A DNA stretch of 64,000 bases from Aedes albopictus (lineage: Eukaryota > Arthropoda > Insecta > Diptera > Culicidae). The notes beneath the pieces were generated by a model, which ran no database searches, had not been told where the DNA came from, and saw nothing but the letters and a program-made list of their open reading frames with translations. Shown here piece by piece: positions 11,211 through 23,384 of the stretch (positions are counted from its first letter, which is position 1; each line of letters starts with the position of its first letter). Location of the stretch: assembly GCF_035046485.1 (NCBI RefSeq), contig NC_085136.1, forward strand, positions 162,561,963-162,625,962, given 5' to 3'. The position numbers and the translations under genes were made by a program.

Positions 11211-13249
11211 CCTTTGATGATCTCCTCCAACATCTCTGGAGATTGTCCTCTAGGAGCCATTACATCTCATCATTACACCCCACGAATTTGCATTGGTACT
11301 CTGAGAGCCTTCAAAACAGGCCTGGTGTCTGGTGGAGAAGAAAGAACCACGAGTTTTCTGCACTCATGGCGAATCCATTGACCAAAAGGTAGTTAAATCC
11401 TGAAGGTTACAATAGGCACAACATGTTGCGAGATTGCCGAACAACAGCCCTTCAAAATTAGTGCATGGCTAAAATTGAGTTATGTATTCGTCACGGGACG
11501 CACGTTACCCGGACCTCCCCTACGAGTTGAAGGTGTAGGATTATGATGTGAAGAGACGTGAATTAAACAGCGCGCCATTCAAGAAGAAACACAAACAAAA
11601 CAAGCTCTATTACTTAGAGCAGAAGGTTAGTGTGCAGAGTAGCGAAAAAGAACCAATTCAAAGCATTCGCTAAGGTTATGTAAACATTGCAATTCAGAAA
11701 ATAAAACACAAATCGTAGGTATGAAGAAGGGAAACACTTAGGGAGAGACAGAGAGCAAACTCAGAGGCTGGCTGGTACAAAGTCAAACGAACCTTTATTT
11801 GAGCGATTTGAGCAGACCGTTTCATGGTGGTAGATGACGATGACGACGTCGTCCATGCGTATGATCGCGAATAGAGTCAGCCGTCAGCAGTCAGCAGCAC
11901 GCACCAGTACAGTTTTAGGTCGCGTCTGACCTTCAGGAGCACACACGTCGTCGATCGATGTTGCACACAGTTCGTGCGTGAGGTCACACTGTGAAAGGAA
12001 ACTTGAAGAAGAAAATCCATTCTTTACCGATTAAGAAAGTAATCAATTTTGAAATAGACTCAAAAACTGAAGGATTTGTATTAAAAAAAGATCATATTTC
12101 TATAAAGCATAATAAGCAACGATGTTGAATGTTCATTCAGAAAAAATCCATTCGGTCCAATCGGGACACCACTCAATGCCGATCAAGCCCATAAAAATAC
12201 GCCGCCATATAAAAATGGTCTGATGTAGTTAGATAACCGAATTTGCACCTAAAATGCAAAGCATGGACCTCCTCTATTAAGGTTTCGCTCCGTGTAGTGA
12301 ACAAATCAATCGTTCGAATGGAACATCCTCGGCGGTGGAGGCGCGGGCGGCACATCTAAAATGGAAACCAAATTGATATCACCTTCAGGATGGATCATTT
12401 TTTACGGCCATGCTGCTTTGGTTGGATTGGAACCGATTGCCCACCAGACGTCGACGTCGATTGTATGATTTGAGACGGCGATGTTTGGAATACTGATTAG
12501 CGATCGTCAGCGGTGGTTCGGTGGGTAAGCATAAAGATGGCTGAAGATTTTGATAACAAAAAACTATTGAATGACATCATTACATTTGCACCGCAAGATC
12601 ATGCTGCGATTTGGTCTCACACGATCGTTAAGTTTATCGCTGTTTGTGATGTTTGGTACAGTAACGCTACCCCCCGGTGTGTATTCAGCCTTAGCCCAAC
12701 TTTTGTTGCTCTACGTTTTAAGCAAATATATAAACGGTCATACATTTTGCGAAGCAAACAAGTTGACAGGATCTATTGAAAACACGCTCGGGTGTAACCG
12801 ACTGTATCCAACCTAAAGCCTGTATCAGCGATTATGTGAACATAATTATTGTACGACACTACTGTTGCTGTATACAACGGATTCGATCCTTCTAATCCGT
12901 TATTCATTTCCAGTCGATTGACGCTGATACTAATGCGGTCCATGGAAGAAAGCTAGCTTCATAACTGCTCCGATGGCTTCAATATCTTGGGTTAAGGAGG
13001 CACGATCCTCTTTAATTCTAGTCTTGCGTTGGGTCCAATATGGCCCAGACAGCCACGCTGGGCGTGTACTACGTCAGCATGGTGAGCATCAGCTTATGCA
13101 CGAAAAAGGTTAAAGTTGACTTTTGGCCCAACATTTGTCCAAGAAGCAGGAGGTTGAATTTCACATTTGGGCCATATAGTTTACCGCAATATGAACTCTC
13201 GCGTAAGGCCCTATCTACTTAACCGCAGAAAGACGTGTCGAGACGGGAC
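11211..13249. other. Unassigned stretch with GC-richer patches
   Basis: I recognise no protein family here. 11820-12000 is GC-richer, with CGTCGTC and CAGCAG microrepeats. Overlapping plus-strand frames at 12513-12816 include a hydrophobic N terminus (starting MLRFGLTRSLSLSLFVMFG) but end after 81 codons. This interval could hide short 5' exons of the downstream TBL2 gene; none could be identified. Confidence 0.35.
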
Positions 13250-14480
13250 CCACGTCCTTCCTTGACCATTCTGAGAACCCATTTTCATATCGCAGTTTTG
13301 GATCCAACCAAGTAGGCTGCCACCATTACCTGGGAGTCTTCCGCGTGGCTAAATTTCCTATAGAAGGGTAGAGTTTGATCTCACGGCACAGGTATTAACA
13401 ATGTGCCATCTGCTCGACAGTAATCTGAGGGGGAAAACCACATGTAGTGGGAGACTTGTGCTAGGACATCCTTCGATTCAAACGCAGGAAAAGAAACTGC
13501 TTTCCCTAAACCGTATCCGTTGCCGCCAAGCCCGTTGTTTCTCCTAGATCGCCAGAACCTGTAACAAAGCTCACGTCCTCAAGGTTAACTGCCTATAGTG
13601 TTGCAGCCACGGATTTCATGACGAATGTCACCTTTCTCAGTGGCCAGACCAGTGCATTTGTCCTCGGAAGGCGGGACCAAGGCATGGTGTCGACCTGCCG
13701 CTGCATCCCGCTGTACCAACAACCATTAGAACTGATACTGCGGATATCGCCCTCTATCTTCCCGTAAGAAAGGTCCTATCTTTTTACACCGCAGAAACGA
13801 AGCCTCCCTCTGCCAGTCTGGCCAGTGCCAGTTGCAGAGTACATTTTTCCCTTTCCATGCCGCAGGATCTAATCTAGCAAGCTGCCGCCTTGGCAGCTAC
13901 CTCTGGCTACCTAGCCTTCCGCGCGTTCAACTTCCCGATCGAGTTTGACCTCGAGGCTACTCCGACTTCCGGTTATTCACAATAACCACTTCAGTTTTTT
14001 CTTGCAGCTCATCCACAACCGCAATCGAGTGGGCTGCAGCCAGCTCCACCAGTTCGATCCATTTTTCCTAGACCGCCAGCGTAATATCGTCGACGATGCC
14101 AACGGTGGTAATGCCCACCGCGAATTTTAACTTCAAATCTGTTCAACGAAGACATTCCACAAAACCGAACCCAGGATGGAACCTTGTGGAGCTCCTGAGG
14201 TTATGCGAAAGCACTTCCAATCCATCTCTGTGTTCTATACCAGTACTCGATTCTGAAAATAATTGTGCAGACACCCGAGAGGTGGTTCCCTCCCTGTGTA
14301 GTGTGGGGTTGACAGAAGGTCGACCCACTAAAAGTTCATTCTACCTCTTCTTTTCTTTTGCGGTACGCCTTCTACTGAACTACCTGTTGGTCAACGTGGA
14401 GCCTATGTGCCCATCTGCTCTTGCTGGAGGAACCCTACCATCTGCCATCTCAGTATTGATGACTTTCAGGTGATTCATCT
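13250..14480 (-). mobile_element. Second R1-like LINE remnant, paralogous to 8.9-11.2 kb
   Basis: The stretch around 14163-14260 (aacccaggatggaaccttg, then gttatgcgaaagcacttcca) closely matches 10550-10640, the GVTQGSILGPV region of the other copy, in the same minus orientation. The flank at 13578 (tcctcaaggttaactgc) likewise matches 8979. The copy is older or more damaged; only short frames survive. Confidence 0.6.
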
Positions 14481-14939
14481 AGCACCTCTTATGCCACATA
14501 GCTCGAAACATTCGTTGTCTTCTGCTATTGGTTGTGCTATGAGCTTCATTATTATTATTACTATTATTATAAAGTTTTGACACTTCTCAGCAAAAATTGC
14601 TGGAAACTTTTACCTACCTCAATCGGAATGTTAAAGGGGATTAGGCTCTGTGGATCTCATTAGCCGATTCGCTATTACACTAATGAGTCTGCTTCGAATG
14701 TACTGTCAGTTGTGATGATTCAGGAACCGCCTAACTATACTACAGGTTCCGGCTTTCAGGCAAATGTTCTGGCCCTTCTTCAATTACAGCTCGTCTAGGA
14801 ACCTAAGGAGAGATTTAGAGACAACTCCGGTTGTCAAGTGGCAACAGGAACTATACGGACGTCCTTCAGGTGCCACATCTGCTTCAACTCCTCCTCTAGG
14901 TAGTGGTTTTGGTTATCTTGGTTATGCCGGAGAACGTTG

Positions 14940-17660
14940 AGTGGACATTACGATCTAACGGTATAGCTTTATGCAACTATTTTCCAGAACCGAGTACAAA
15001 TCTGTCGACAAAGTTGTGCTTTAAAGCAAGTTGTTGGTGTACAATCTTGGCAACTTCGTTGTGACGATCTAGGTAGGCTGATCCAGCTAGCTCTGAACAG
15101 CCTGCAACGACATGCTCGATCGTTTCCTCTGCTGAAAAGCACCGATAGTTCTTCGTCGCCTAGATATTGGTGACGCCTCCTCCTCCTACTGCGCGTGGCA
15201 GGGTGACTCTCCCGATGGACGACTTTGGATGGCGCCTGCGGTGCTAGGTGAACGCCACTCATACTGCTCGTTCTAATGCCTCGGGGTCAGTCTTGGTCCT
15301 CTTTACCACCCCAACGCTGTAGGTCAAAAAGGGCACAGCAAACGTGTTGATCGCTTTCACCTTATTGCCAACCGACAGAAAGCTCCTCAGAATACAATTG
15401 ACGCGATACAAGATCTTGTCCTGCAGTTCCTTTTTGATCGCTGTGTGGCAAATACCTCTAAGTTGCAGGAAGCTGAGGTATTGGTACGCTTCGCCTTCAA
15501 CCATATTCCGAATCTCCTCCTGTTCGTTGACGCGGAAACAGCTGGAGTCCACTACTTGACCCCGAAGATGGGCTGACCGACATTTGTCAATTCCAAACTC
15601 CATCCGGAAGTGGTTGCTGAACACCGTCACAAGCTGCAATAATTGATGCAGCCTCTGTACTGATTCCGCAAACAGCTTCAGATCGCCCATAAAGAAAGCG
15701 TAAGTTATTCTTGTACTCCTTACCCCACCTCCAGTTGGTAGTCATAGTTGCATTGGTTGAGTGCTCTGTTGAGGGGGTTCATCGCAAGGCAGAACCATGC
15801 TGAGAGTTCTGGACCGCAACACAGATGTTACGTCGGTAATTTGTAGATACGTGCTCCACATCCTCATAGCGTGTTGGATCAGCCTGATGACGTTCCCGTC
15901 TACCTTGTACAACTGCAGTACCTTAAAAAGGTACGAGTGCGGTACTGAGTCGTACGTCTTCTTGTAGTCGATGTACACCATGCTCAGGCTCCTCTGCTTT
16001 TCGGTGGCTTGACCCACAATGACTGATTCTATGATGACCTGATCTTCCCAAGGAACAATGAATGCTCAACAGTGAGAGTATTAGCTGAAGAATAGCTGGT
16101 TAATGGTGTCAATGGCAGAATACAATGACAGCTGAATATTGGTATGTAGTATGGCTTGTTAAACCTCTTTATTTAATCAGCAATACATAGATGGATGAAT
16201 ATCAAGTTGAGTAGAATATTATTCATTTGGGTAACCAGCTTTGAAACATACATCAACATGCAGAATTAATCAACTGTCGTTCAACCTTTAATCAAATAAT
16301 TCTTGACAGCTGACCCAAGCATGGTTCAATACAGACTAAGTTCAACTTATGCTCTTGACTATTCAAACACAACAAGTAATGCTCTTGTTTCGAGGATATG
16401 TATAGAATTGTGTGTGGTGTAAGTGCTAAGTTGAGTGACTATAAATCAGAGTAATAAAGTCACACTGGTGGCAGGAACATCGATTTGCATAAATCTGATG
16501 ATGGCTGAATGACAGTAGGCCGAAACGTCATAAATCGTGTTTCAGTGTGTTTATAATCACCGAAAAATATCAACAATTTCCAAATATATAAATCAGGAGG
16601 TCCGAGTTCAATTCCCAGTTTTCCCACAGATTAATTTATACATTCCCAAATTCTGGAAATAGACGCAGCTAATGGTAAAAATAGGCTCACGAAAGTGTTT
16701 TTATTTTATTTTTACACAATTAATAAATTCAATTGATTACTGATTAAGCGCGATTACTGATTAAATCAGCCTACAAGTGAACCTTAAATCAACTTAAGGT
16801 TGAATAAAATCATCATAATTAAGTGTTTAGGAACTGAATAAAGCATTGTACCTCTTGTGCTCAGCTTTTGTTCAAATGAAGGCTGATTTAAAATAGTTGA
16901 TGAAACGTTTGTACAGCATCAAATTGTTACCTGGGTTTGCAGCCTTGCGTGTTCTTGCGACACTCTTTTTGTTCCTCGGTCATCACGTTGTTGGCATCGC
17001 AGTGGGTCTGTATCCTTCTCGCTATTACCGACGACAGCACTTTGTACAGACTCGAAAGGCACGATTTCAGTCTGTACTTTGCTGGATCAACTGTGTTTGG
17101 TCGGCAGAAGATAAGTGATACCCGTGGCCATGAACTATGGTAGATGCGTGGCGTCTTCTAGCACCATGGTGAAGCATTCCGCTATCCGCCCATGAATCGG
17201 CGTGAATTTTTCATACCAAAAATTATGCATGAAATCGGGTCGTTGTGCAGTCCGATTTCTGGTCTACCGGTTAGCCTCCCGTATATCCTGGGTGGTAACT
17301 ACGACCGCACCCTTGTCTCCATCTCCATTACCCTGTCTTTCTTCTTCTACCAATCACATCCCATCGTTGCTTTGCTGGACAGGGTTCTCCCATAGATTGG
17401 CCCAGAACTGTGGGACGTCCCCAAGCTCCGTAATGTCTTATCCATAATCAGGTTTGTCGTTCCGGATGCAATTATAGAACTTCCTTTTGTTAACATTGAA
17501 CATCCGGTTTTGTTCTTTCTGTTTCGAAAATCTCCATAACGACGCAATAGTTTTGCAAGAGCACTCAATCGCTGAAGATGGGTATCGAGGTTCTCCGTAA
17601 TGTTGACTTAAGCATTTAAAGCACGCCTCTGGCGGTTCGTAGATGCTGATCGAGTACACT
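14940..17660 (-). mobile_element. R4-like LINE, split by an 889-bp insertion
   Basis: On the minus strand, 17659-17438 and the following frames (NRMFNVNKRKFYNCIRNDKP) are the linker before the RT. 17110-16936 is the RT N-terminal region (CLSSLYKVLSSVIARRIQTH). After an interruption the RT resumes at 16046 with VIIESVIVGQ, then YIDYKKTYDSVPHSYLFKVL. The block at 15690 reads GDLKLFAESVQRLHQLL, which matches the YMDDLKL-type core of R4/Dong-like elements except that the catalytic motif is damaged. The C-terminal part runs to about 14940. The clade call is tentative. Confidence 0.65.
16047..16935. mobile_element. Non-autonomous element inserted in the R4-like LINE
   Basis: The left end cccaaggaacaatgaatgct and the reverse complement of the right end, cccaggtaacaatttgatgct, form imperfect terminal inverted repeats. 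The flanking LINE reading frame stops at one end and resumes at the other, which defines the insert by empty-site logic. The interior is AT-rich with no coding signal. The target duplication is unclear (ctt/ttt). Confidence 0.6.
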
Positions 17661-17740
17661 TACCAACCAACTGTATTCTTCCCGACTGCGACCGCCTTGT
17701 TAACTATGCTGGGAGCTTAACCGAGCGATCTAGGTATTTA

Positions 17741-17776
17741 CCAGGCCTTTTTGATGATCGCATCAAAAAGGCCTGG
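17741..17776. repeat. 36-bp near-perfect palindrome
   Basis: Two perfectly complementary 16-nt arms (ccaggcctttttgatg and catcaaaaaggcctgg) flank a 4-nt centre. It lies between the 5' end of the R4-like LINE and the TBL2 exon. Confidence 0.85.
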
Positions 17777-17847
17777 TTGGATATCTCATCCAGCTTTTCT
17801 CAGAAATGACAACCGCATATTCAAAATTTTCCTTTTCTTTTTTACAG

Positions 17848-19467
17848 ATCGAATTGTATTCCTGTGGAGCACCAAGGAGTTTGCCAGCCCCAAGGATCGC
17901 CGATCGTTTCGAATCAACATCGAATACGANNNNNNNNNNNNNNNNNNNNNNNNNNNNNNNNNNNNNNNNNNNNNNNNNNNNNNNNNNNNNNNNNNNNNNN
18001 NNNNNNNNNNNNNNNNNNNNNNNNNNNNNNNNNNNNNNNNNNNNNNNNNNNNNNNNNNNNNNNNNNNNNNNNNNNNNNNNNNNNNNNNNNNNNNNNNNNN
18101 NNNNNNNNNNNNNNNNNNNNNNNNNNNNNNNNNNNNNNNNNNNNNNNNNNNNNNNNNNNNNNNNNNNNNNNNNNNNNNNNNNNNNNNNNNNNNNNNNNNN
18201 NNNNNNNNNNNNNNNNNNNNNNNNNNNNNNNNNNNNNNNNNNNNNNNNNNNNNNNNNNNNNNNNNNNNNNNNNNNNNNNNNNNNNNNNNNNNNNNNNNNN
18301 NNNNNNNNNNNNNNNNNNNNNNNNNNNNNNNNNNNNNNNNNNNNNNNNNNNNNNNNNNNNNNNNNNNNNNNNNNNNNNNNNNNNNNNNNNNNNNNNNNNN
18401 NNNNNNNNNNNNNNNNNNNNNNNNNNNNNTCATGCCGTTCGTGTTCGTTGGAGCCCCGACGGGCGAGCCCTGGTCGCGTACAAGTACAGTGAGGGTTGCA
18501 TCGAAGTCTACAAGGTTGATAAAGTGGACAATTGGTTCCAAAACCCGACCAAGGGCAGTACTTTCCCGCGGGCTCACATGGATGACATTGTCGGCTTTGG
18601 AATAGCACCCGATGGAAAGTATCTGATGACCTGCTCGAACAAGACCGATCTTACCGTTTGGGACGCAAGGGGAAACGTACTGGAGAAAATCGACACTTTC
18701 CTGATGAGTACCTATAATGCGAAGGTTTCTCCATGTGGCAAATTTATCGGGGCTTGTGGCTTTACCAGCGATGTTCCTCTGTGGGAAGTGAAGTTCAGCA
18801 GATCCGGCGAGTTTCAATCGGTTCAGAAGGCTTTTGACCTGTCTGGTCACAAATCAGGGATCTACGATTTTGCCTTTGATCAGGATAGCTCGAAGACTGT
18901 TACTGTCTGCAAGGATGGCACGTGGAAAATTTACAGCACCAATAGTTAGTTGACTCGTAAGTTTTTTCTCGATACATTGATTAATTTTTGGTCCGTTGAA
19001 TTTCAGTTGAATATCAGAAAGGAGAGATGCCACGTTGTCTTTTGACTGGAACTTATGAACCAACCAGTGCCGCCGCTCTCGTAGCAATCACCCCTTCAGG
19101 AGATGTTGTGGCCATCGCTAACGGAAAGTCTGTCTATTTATATAACGCCGCTACAGGAACTTTGGAGGGATCCATCGAAGACGTGTGCTCAGGTAATGTT
19201 TTAAGTCATGAAGAAGTTCTAAAATAATTATACTTACTGTTCATATCTTCAGGTCAAATCTCCGCTCTCCAGTTCGACTCGATGGGAAAATATTTGCTGA
19301 TTTGTGCTGATCGTTACGTTCGCATCTTCCATAACATACCCGGATACAAAGTGGCCTTAGAGTGTGCAGAGCAGAAGCTGAAGCAGCCGAAGATGTCCGC
19401 TGCCATGCGCGAGCGGCTCGAAATGCAGATCGCCGAAAATGAAGCGTTTTTGAAGAAGTATCAGTGA
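17848..19467 (+). CDS. TBL2: TBL2 (transducin beta-like 2), C-terminal exons; gap inside
   Basis: This is a WD40-repeat protein homologous to vertebrate TBL2, an ER-membrane protein linked to the unfolded-protein response. Exons are 17848-17929, 18430-18944, 19007-19192 and 19253-19467, with GT-AG introns of 62 and 60 bp. The acceptor before 17848 is tttacag. Matching landmarks are FLWSTKEF, VSPCGKFIGACGFTSDV, KDGTWKIY, a SAAALVAI-type last repeat and RIFHNIPGYK, ending in a Lys/Arg/Glu-rich helix. The 331 complete codons cover roughly the last three quarters of the protein. The N terminus (membrane anchor and first repeats) is not found between REXO1 and here. Joining the two gap edges restores frame and homology with no missing residue. 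The likely poly(A) signal is AATAAA at 19679. Confidence 0.9.
17930..18429. other. Assembly gap of exactly 500 N
   Basis: The round number suggests a placeholder rather than a measured length. It splits a TBL2 codon (GA before, T after) and, because 500 is not a multiple of 3, artificially shifts the frame. Confidence 0.95.
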
Positions 19468-19678
19468 ATGAAGAATGTGTGCTGATTAGAATCAATTCTA
19501 GCGTTGGCGACTGATCGACCTGGCACCTGGCACCGATGTTTACTCGAAGGCTTCAATGAAGAACGATCACAGGCAATTAAATCTTCTAATACTGGGAGCA
19601 TTTATTTTAGGTTCAGTAAGAAGTAGCATTAACTATACAAACTACTGCCATGATTTTTGTAAGTCAATATTGAAGCTA

Positions 19679-19684
19679 AATAAA
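19679..19684 (+). promoter_or_regulatory. Candidate TBL2 polyadenylation signal
   Basis: AATAAA lies 211 bp past the TBL2 stop, in AT-rich sequence. Confidence 0.5.
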
Positions 19685-19796
19685 TAGTTAAATGTATGTT
19701 TTGGCGCATTTCAAATAATGAGAAAATATCCAAAACGTCTTCTAAAACCAATAACATGTTCAATGGTACCGCTCATTTGCACGTCAGCTCTCCTAA

Positions 19797-19960
19797 GGCG
19801 CCGTCCACAAGTTACGTAACGCTCTAGGGCGAGGGGGAGTACAGCTGTGCGTTACGGCCCATACAAAAATTTTAGGATTTTCATACAAAAAAGCGTTACG
19901 GTGGGGGAGGGGGGGTCGAAAAATGTCGATTTAAGCGTTACGTAATAAATGGATGCTGCC
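19797..19960. mobile_element. 164-bp MITE with TAA target duplication
   Basis: The termini ggcgccgtccacaagttacg and the reverse complement of the right end, ggcagcatccatttattacg, are related inverted repeats that both lead into gtaacgct. TAA flanks each side (19794-19796 and 19961-19963), as in Harbinger-type MITEs. The interior has a G-rich tract. Confidence 0.75.
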
Positions 19961-20059
19961 TAACGGCTAAGGAGCAGAACTACTAGAACAATATTGAATA
20001 ATAAATTCGAAAACGCATCACCCTGCTTAAATTCGTTCTAGGGCATGAAAATAGTTATT

Positions 20060-20135
20060 TATGTGACGAGTTGCAAAAAGTTGATATTTTCAGCACGAGT
20101 CGTACATTTATCCAACGAGGCTTGCCAGTACGCTT
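20060..20135. repeat. Dispersed repeat shared with 47.34-47.40 kb
   Basis: The core agcacgagtcgtacatttat, then c-aacgaggcttgcc, recurs in reverse orientation at 47350-47400. The first part (tgacgagttgcaaaa) also has a relative near 55184. Confidence 0.6.
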
Positions 20136-20439
20136 GATTTCTACAGCTGTGGGTGTAGTGCAAGCGCAAGGGGAACCCTGGTGCTGCTCCGGCCAGAACG
20201 CCGAGGGAGATAATAAATGGAGCGTGGTTGGCGAAGGATGCCAACGAGAACCGGAAAGAACTTTCCACTAAGAAAGTGGTTATCCAACAGTTGGTCAAGA
20301 TCACTGAATTTGCGTCCTTCGATACTAATATTTATCAGCAATCACCTCTAGCAGACCTTGATGAAGTTCAGGAAGTCAATGCTAGCGGCAAGGCAAGATC
20401 AGGATAAGCTCATGACACAAGGCACAAGGTTGCACAAGT

Positions 20440-22480
20440 GCCGAGCAATCCTAGAGCAGCCCGGAGAGAATCTCATAGTATCTGGCCTTCAAAAGTGCCT
20501 TAGCTGGTGAATCACAGTGCATGTCCGGTAGGTGACGCAGCTCAGAAACTGCTGTGCCAAGCAGTTGCTGAATGGGTGACCGATATCTACTAGTGTTCGC
20601 AGCTTTTTTTCTCACTCACTCTCCTAAACAAACATGGGAAAGAAAGGTACGGAAATGGGGGCACTAGCCCCTTAGAAAAACAGTATTTTGGCCGTTGGCG
20701 AGTTGATCTGTGGCCAAAATAAGCTAACGCTTCAAAAGCAGAACATGGTGCCGTTTGATGGAAACTATACTAACCATCTGACGATCAGTACAACTGGTCG
20801 TTTTCCGGTCCAGGAAATAAGTTGCACGTCGCACGAGGGCTTGGCAATAGCGAATATCAACGGGATGTACTACTGCAGTTGTCAAAAGTCTACGAGAGGG
20901 GAGGGGTGGGTCTGAGATGGCAAAATTTTGGTCTACGGGGTTTATGAACAGCCCCTAAGGTGCGTAAGCAGGTGTGTTTCGAAAATTTTTGCCAGGTAGC
21001 CAACACGAACACGACCACTTGGAGTCATGGCTGAAACTAAGGGCGTGAGCACCCTCAGAACGCTCCCCCGAGAAGCTGCAGAAGATCGTGGAAACGTTGT
21101 TCCCGTGTTACGATACAAGATCTTGAGCCCCCGTTACCTATGGCCAACGACGAGCTCCTCGCAATAGCGAAGTCGCTTAAGTTGAACAAGGCTCCGGGTC
21201 CGGATGGTATACCGACAGTAACCATCAAGACGGCCAATGGCTATGCAGATGTGCCTAGACAAAGGCGAATTTCCGGAGAGGTGGAAAAAACAAAGATTGG
21301 TTCTACTTCTCAAGCCCGGGAAGCCACCTGGCGACCCGTAGGCATACAGACCTATCTGCGTTCTGTACACCGCTGGAAAACTGTAGAAACGGATAATTCT
21401 GTTGAGGCTGATGATCTTTTTCGAGAAACCCGTTGATTCTGGCCTGCTGGATAACAAGTTCGATTTCCGGAAGAGACACTGTTAGGGCTGTAACCAAAAC
21501 GGCTGAGATAGCACTTCAAATAAAGCGAACGGAAATCCGCTATTGCGCGATCTTCATGCAGAACGTAAAGAATGCGTTCAACAGCGTCAGCTGGGCCGCT
21601 ATCGAGTGCGCCATACACCACCTAGGAGTCCCGATAGCCTCTACCGGATATTGGAGTGCATATCTATGACACCGAGGAAGGCGAGAGGAGCTACAATATC
21701 CCCGCGGGGGTACCTGAGGGCTCCAACCTGGGCCCGGTACTATGGAACGCGGCGTATTGAGGCTCAAACTTCCACCGGGTGTAAAACTGACCGACTTTAC
21801 CGATGACATTACCCTCGTGGTATACGGCGAATCGATAGAAAAAGTGAAACTGACAGCATTTGGACGTAATTGGTATACTGGGTGAGGTCGAGACATTTGG
21901 CACTCGCGCACCACAAAACGGAGGTGGTGGTGGTAAACAACCGCAAGTCTAAACAACAGACAGTGGTCACCATGGGCGGGTGCACGATCAACTCTAAGCG
22001 TTCACTGAAGCAATTGGGCGTCATGATCGACGATAATCTGAAATTCGAAAGCCACGTGGGATATGCCTGCAAAAAGGCAAGCGTGGCTTTGTCAGAGATA
22101 ATGTCAGGTAGCTCGGCAATAGTCTCGAGTAAGCATTAGCTGCTCGCGATATTGGCGGTCTTCATACTATGGAATGGCGCCGCCGCATGGTCGACTGCCC
22201 TAGTGGTAAATCGAAACGTGAAGCGACTCGAAAGTACCCACAGACTGATATGCCTTAGGGTGGACAGCGCATACGTCTCGAAGGGCACGGTATGCGTGCT
22301 AGCGGGCATGATGCCCATAGCACTAGTGGTGGTAGAGGACGGAGAGTGCTTCGAGCGACGTGGCATAAGGGGTGCGAGACGGATCGCCAGAACATCGTTT
22401 ATGTAGTGCCAGAGAGAACAGCGGGTAATCTAAATACTAGCCAGGACCCGAGCCTCCAGGGGAAAGAGAACAACTCAATA
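20440..22480 (+). mobile_element. R1-like LINE, degenerate, plus strand
   Basis: About 20690-20915 reads as endonuclease remnants (GLAIANINGMYYCSC). From 21140 the RT region begins with LKLNKAPGPDGIPTVTIK, followed by damaged central blocks (NAFNSVSWAAIECAI at 21570, FTDDITLVVYGESIEKVKL near 21800). The C-terminal LGVMIDDNLKFESHVGYAC block (22015-22070) and AWSTALVVNRNVKR follow. It is the same clade as the minus-strand remnants at 8.9 and 13.3 kb. Several frameshifts and stops make it inactive. Confidence 0.75.
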
Positions 22481-22859
22481 TGGTAGCTGGTATAACGCTT
22501 ACTAATAGAAAGTACTTATGTACGCCCCCTTTCTCTAAGTCATCCCTAACGGGCTTACTGCGAAGGGTTTTTAAATTTTGAAAAATGTATTGATTTTTTT
22601 ATTTTATATGAAAGAGCACCTTTTTCTGAACCACTATGATTGTGTTCATATTTTTAGAACTTTGTTTTGTTACCTAAAATCAATTTCAAAAATATTTTTT
22701 GGAATCACCTTTTAACAGCTGGGCAACTATTTGACAGCTCCGCCCAGTACAAAATGCGACGAGGGGTGATTCGACAAATCGCTCGCTTACAAACTTCAAA
22801 TCGATTTTTAAATAGATTCCCGGGTATAACAATTCATGAATATGGAATTATCTCAACAC
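22481..22859. other. Unassigned flank
   Basis: AT-rich sequence after the R1-like element. No feature can be supported. Confidence 0.35.
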
Positions 22860-23330
22860 CGCTAAAGAAGCCAATTCTCGCCAAGCCATGCTCCATGTGG
22901 CCTGCCCATCTTGCTCTCTGCGCTCCACGCTTTGTTGGGCTAACTGGACCAATAGCGCAACTTTGCAATGTTGTTTTCCGGCACTTTTCCACCTTAGGCC
23001 ACTTTCTGGATTCTGGGCTCGCGATAAAGTGCAACGGGCTGGTGGTTCATTTTCCCTGCCACACACCATTATCTAGCACACCGCCGAAGATCGTCCTTAG
23101 CATACGTTTTTCGAAAACTGTGAGTGTTTACAGGTCCTCCTCGTGTTCCTCCATGTCTCGTGTCCGTAGAGGACCACCAGCACAGCAAATAATTTTGTAA
23201 TATCCAGGCGCGTAATTTCTGTCGATGTATCCATTTTTGAACGTAATTTCATTCGGTTACATCGTTTTCCAACATTTATCACACTCACCATGTACACGCT
23301 GGTTGGCACCGGAAAGTGTCAACAAACCCA
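22860..23330 (-). mobile_element. RTE-like LINE 3' fragment
   Basis: Read on the minus strand, the C-terminal segment of an RTE-like polyprotein survives across frames: VVLYGHETW near 23190, an acidic VFE-like step, then a VCGRENEPPARCTL block at 23060. The same region is seen on the plus strand at 59.37-59.70 kb and on the minus strand at 29.3-29.5 kb. Confidence 0.65.
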
Positions 23331-23384
23331 TTCCAGCAAACACTCAGAAGCAGTATCATATTTATCATCTACCTTCCAACTCGG

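Noticed and set aside
12513..12816. Possible small secreted protein gene
   Set aside because: Overlapping short frames without homology, splice context or conserved motif. Mentioned only as an unassigned stretch.
17751..18949. Long open frames of 228-361 codons running through the N gap
   Set aside because: Most of their length is undetermined bases. Only the TBL2 frame either side of the gap is real.
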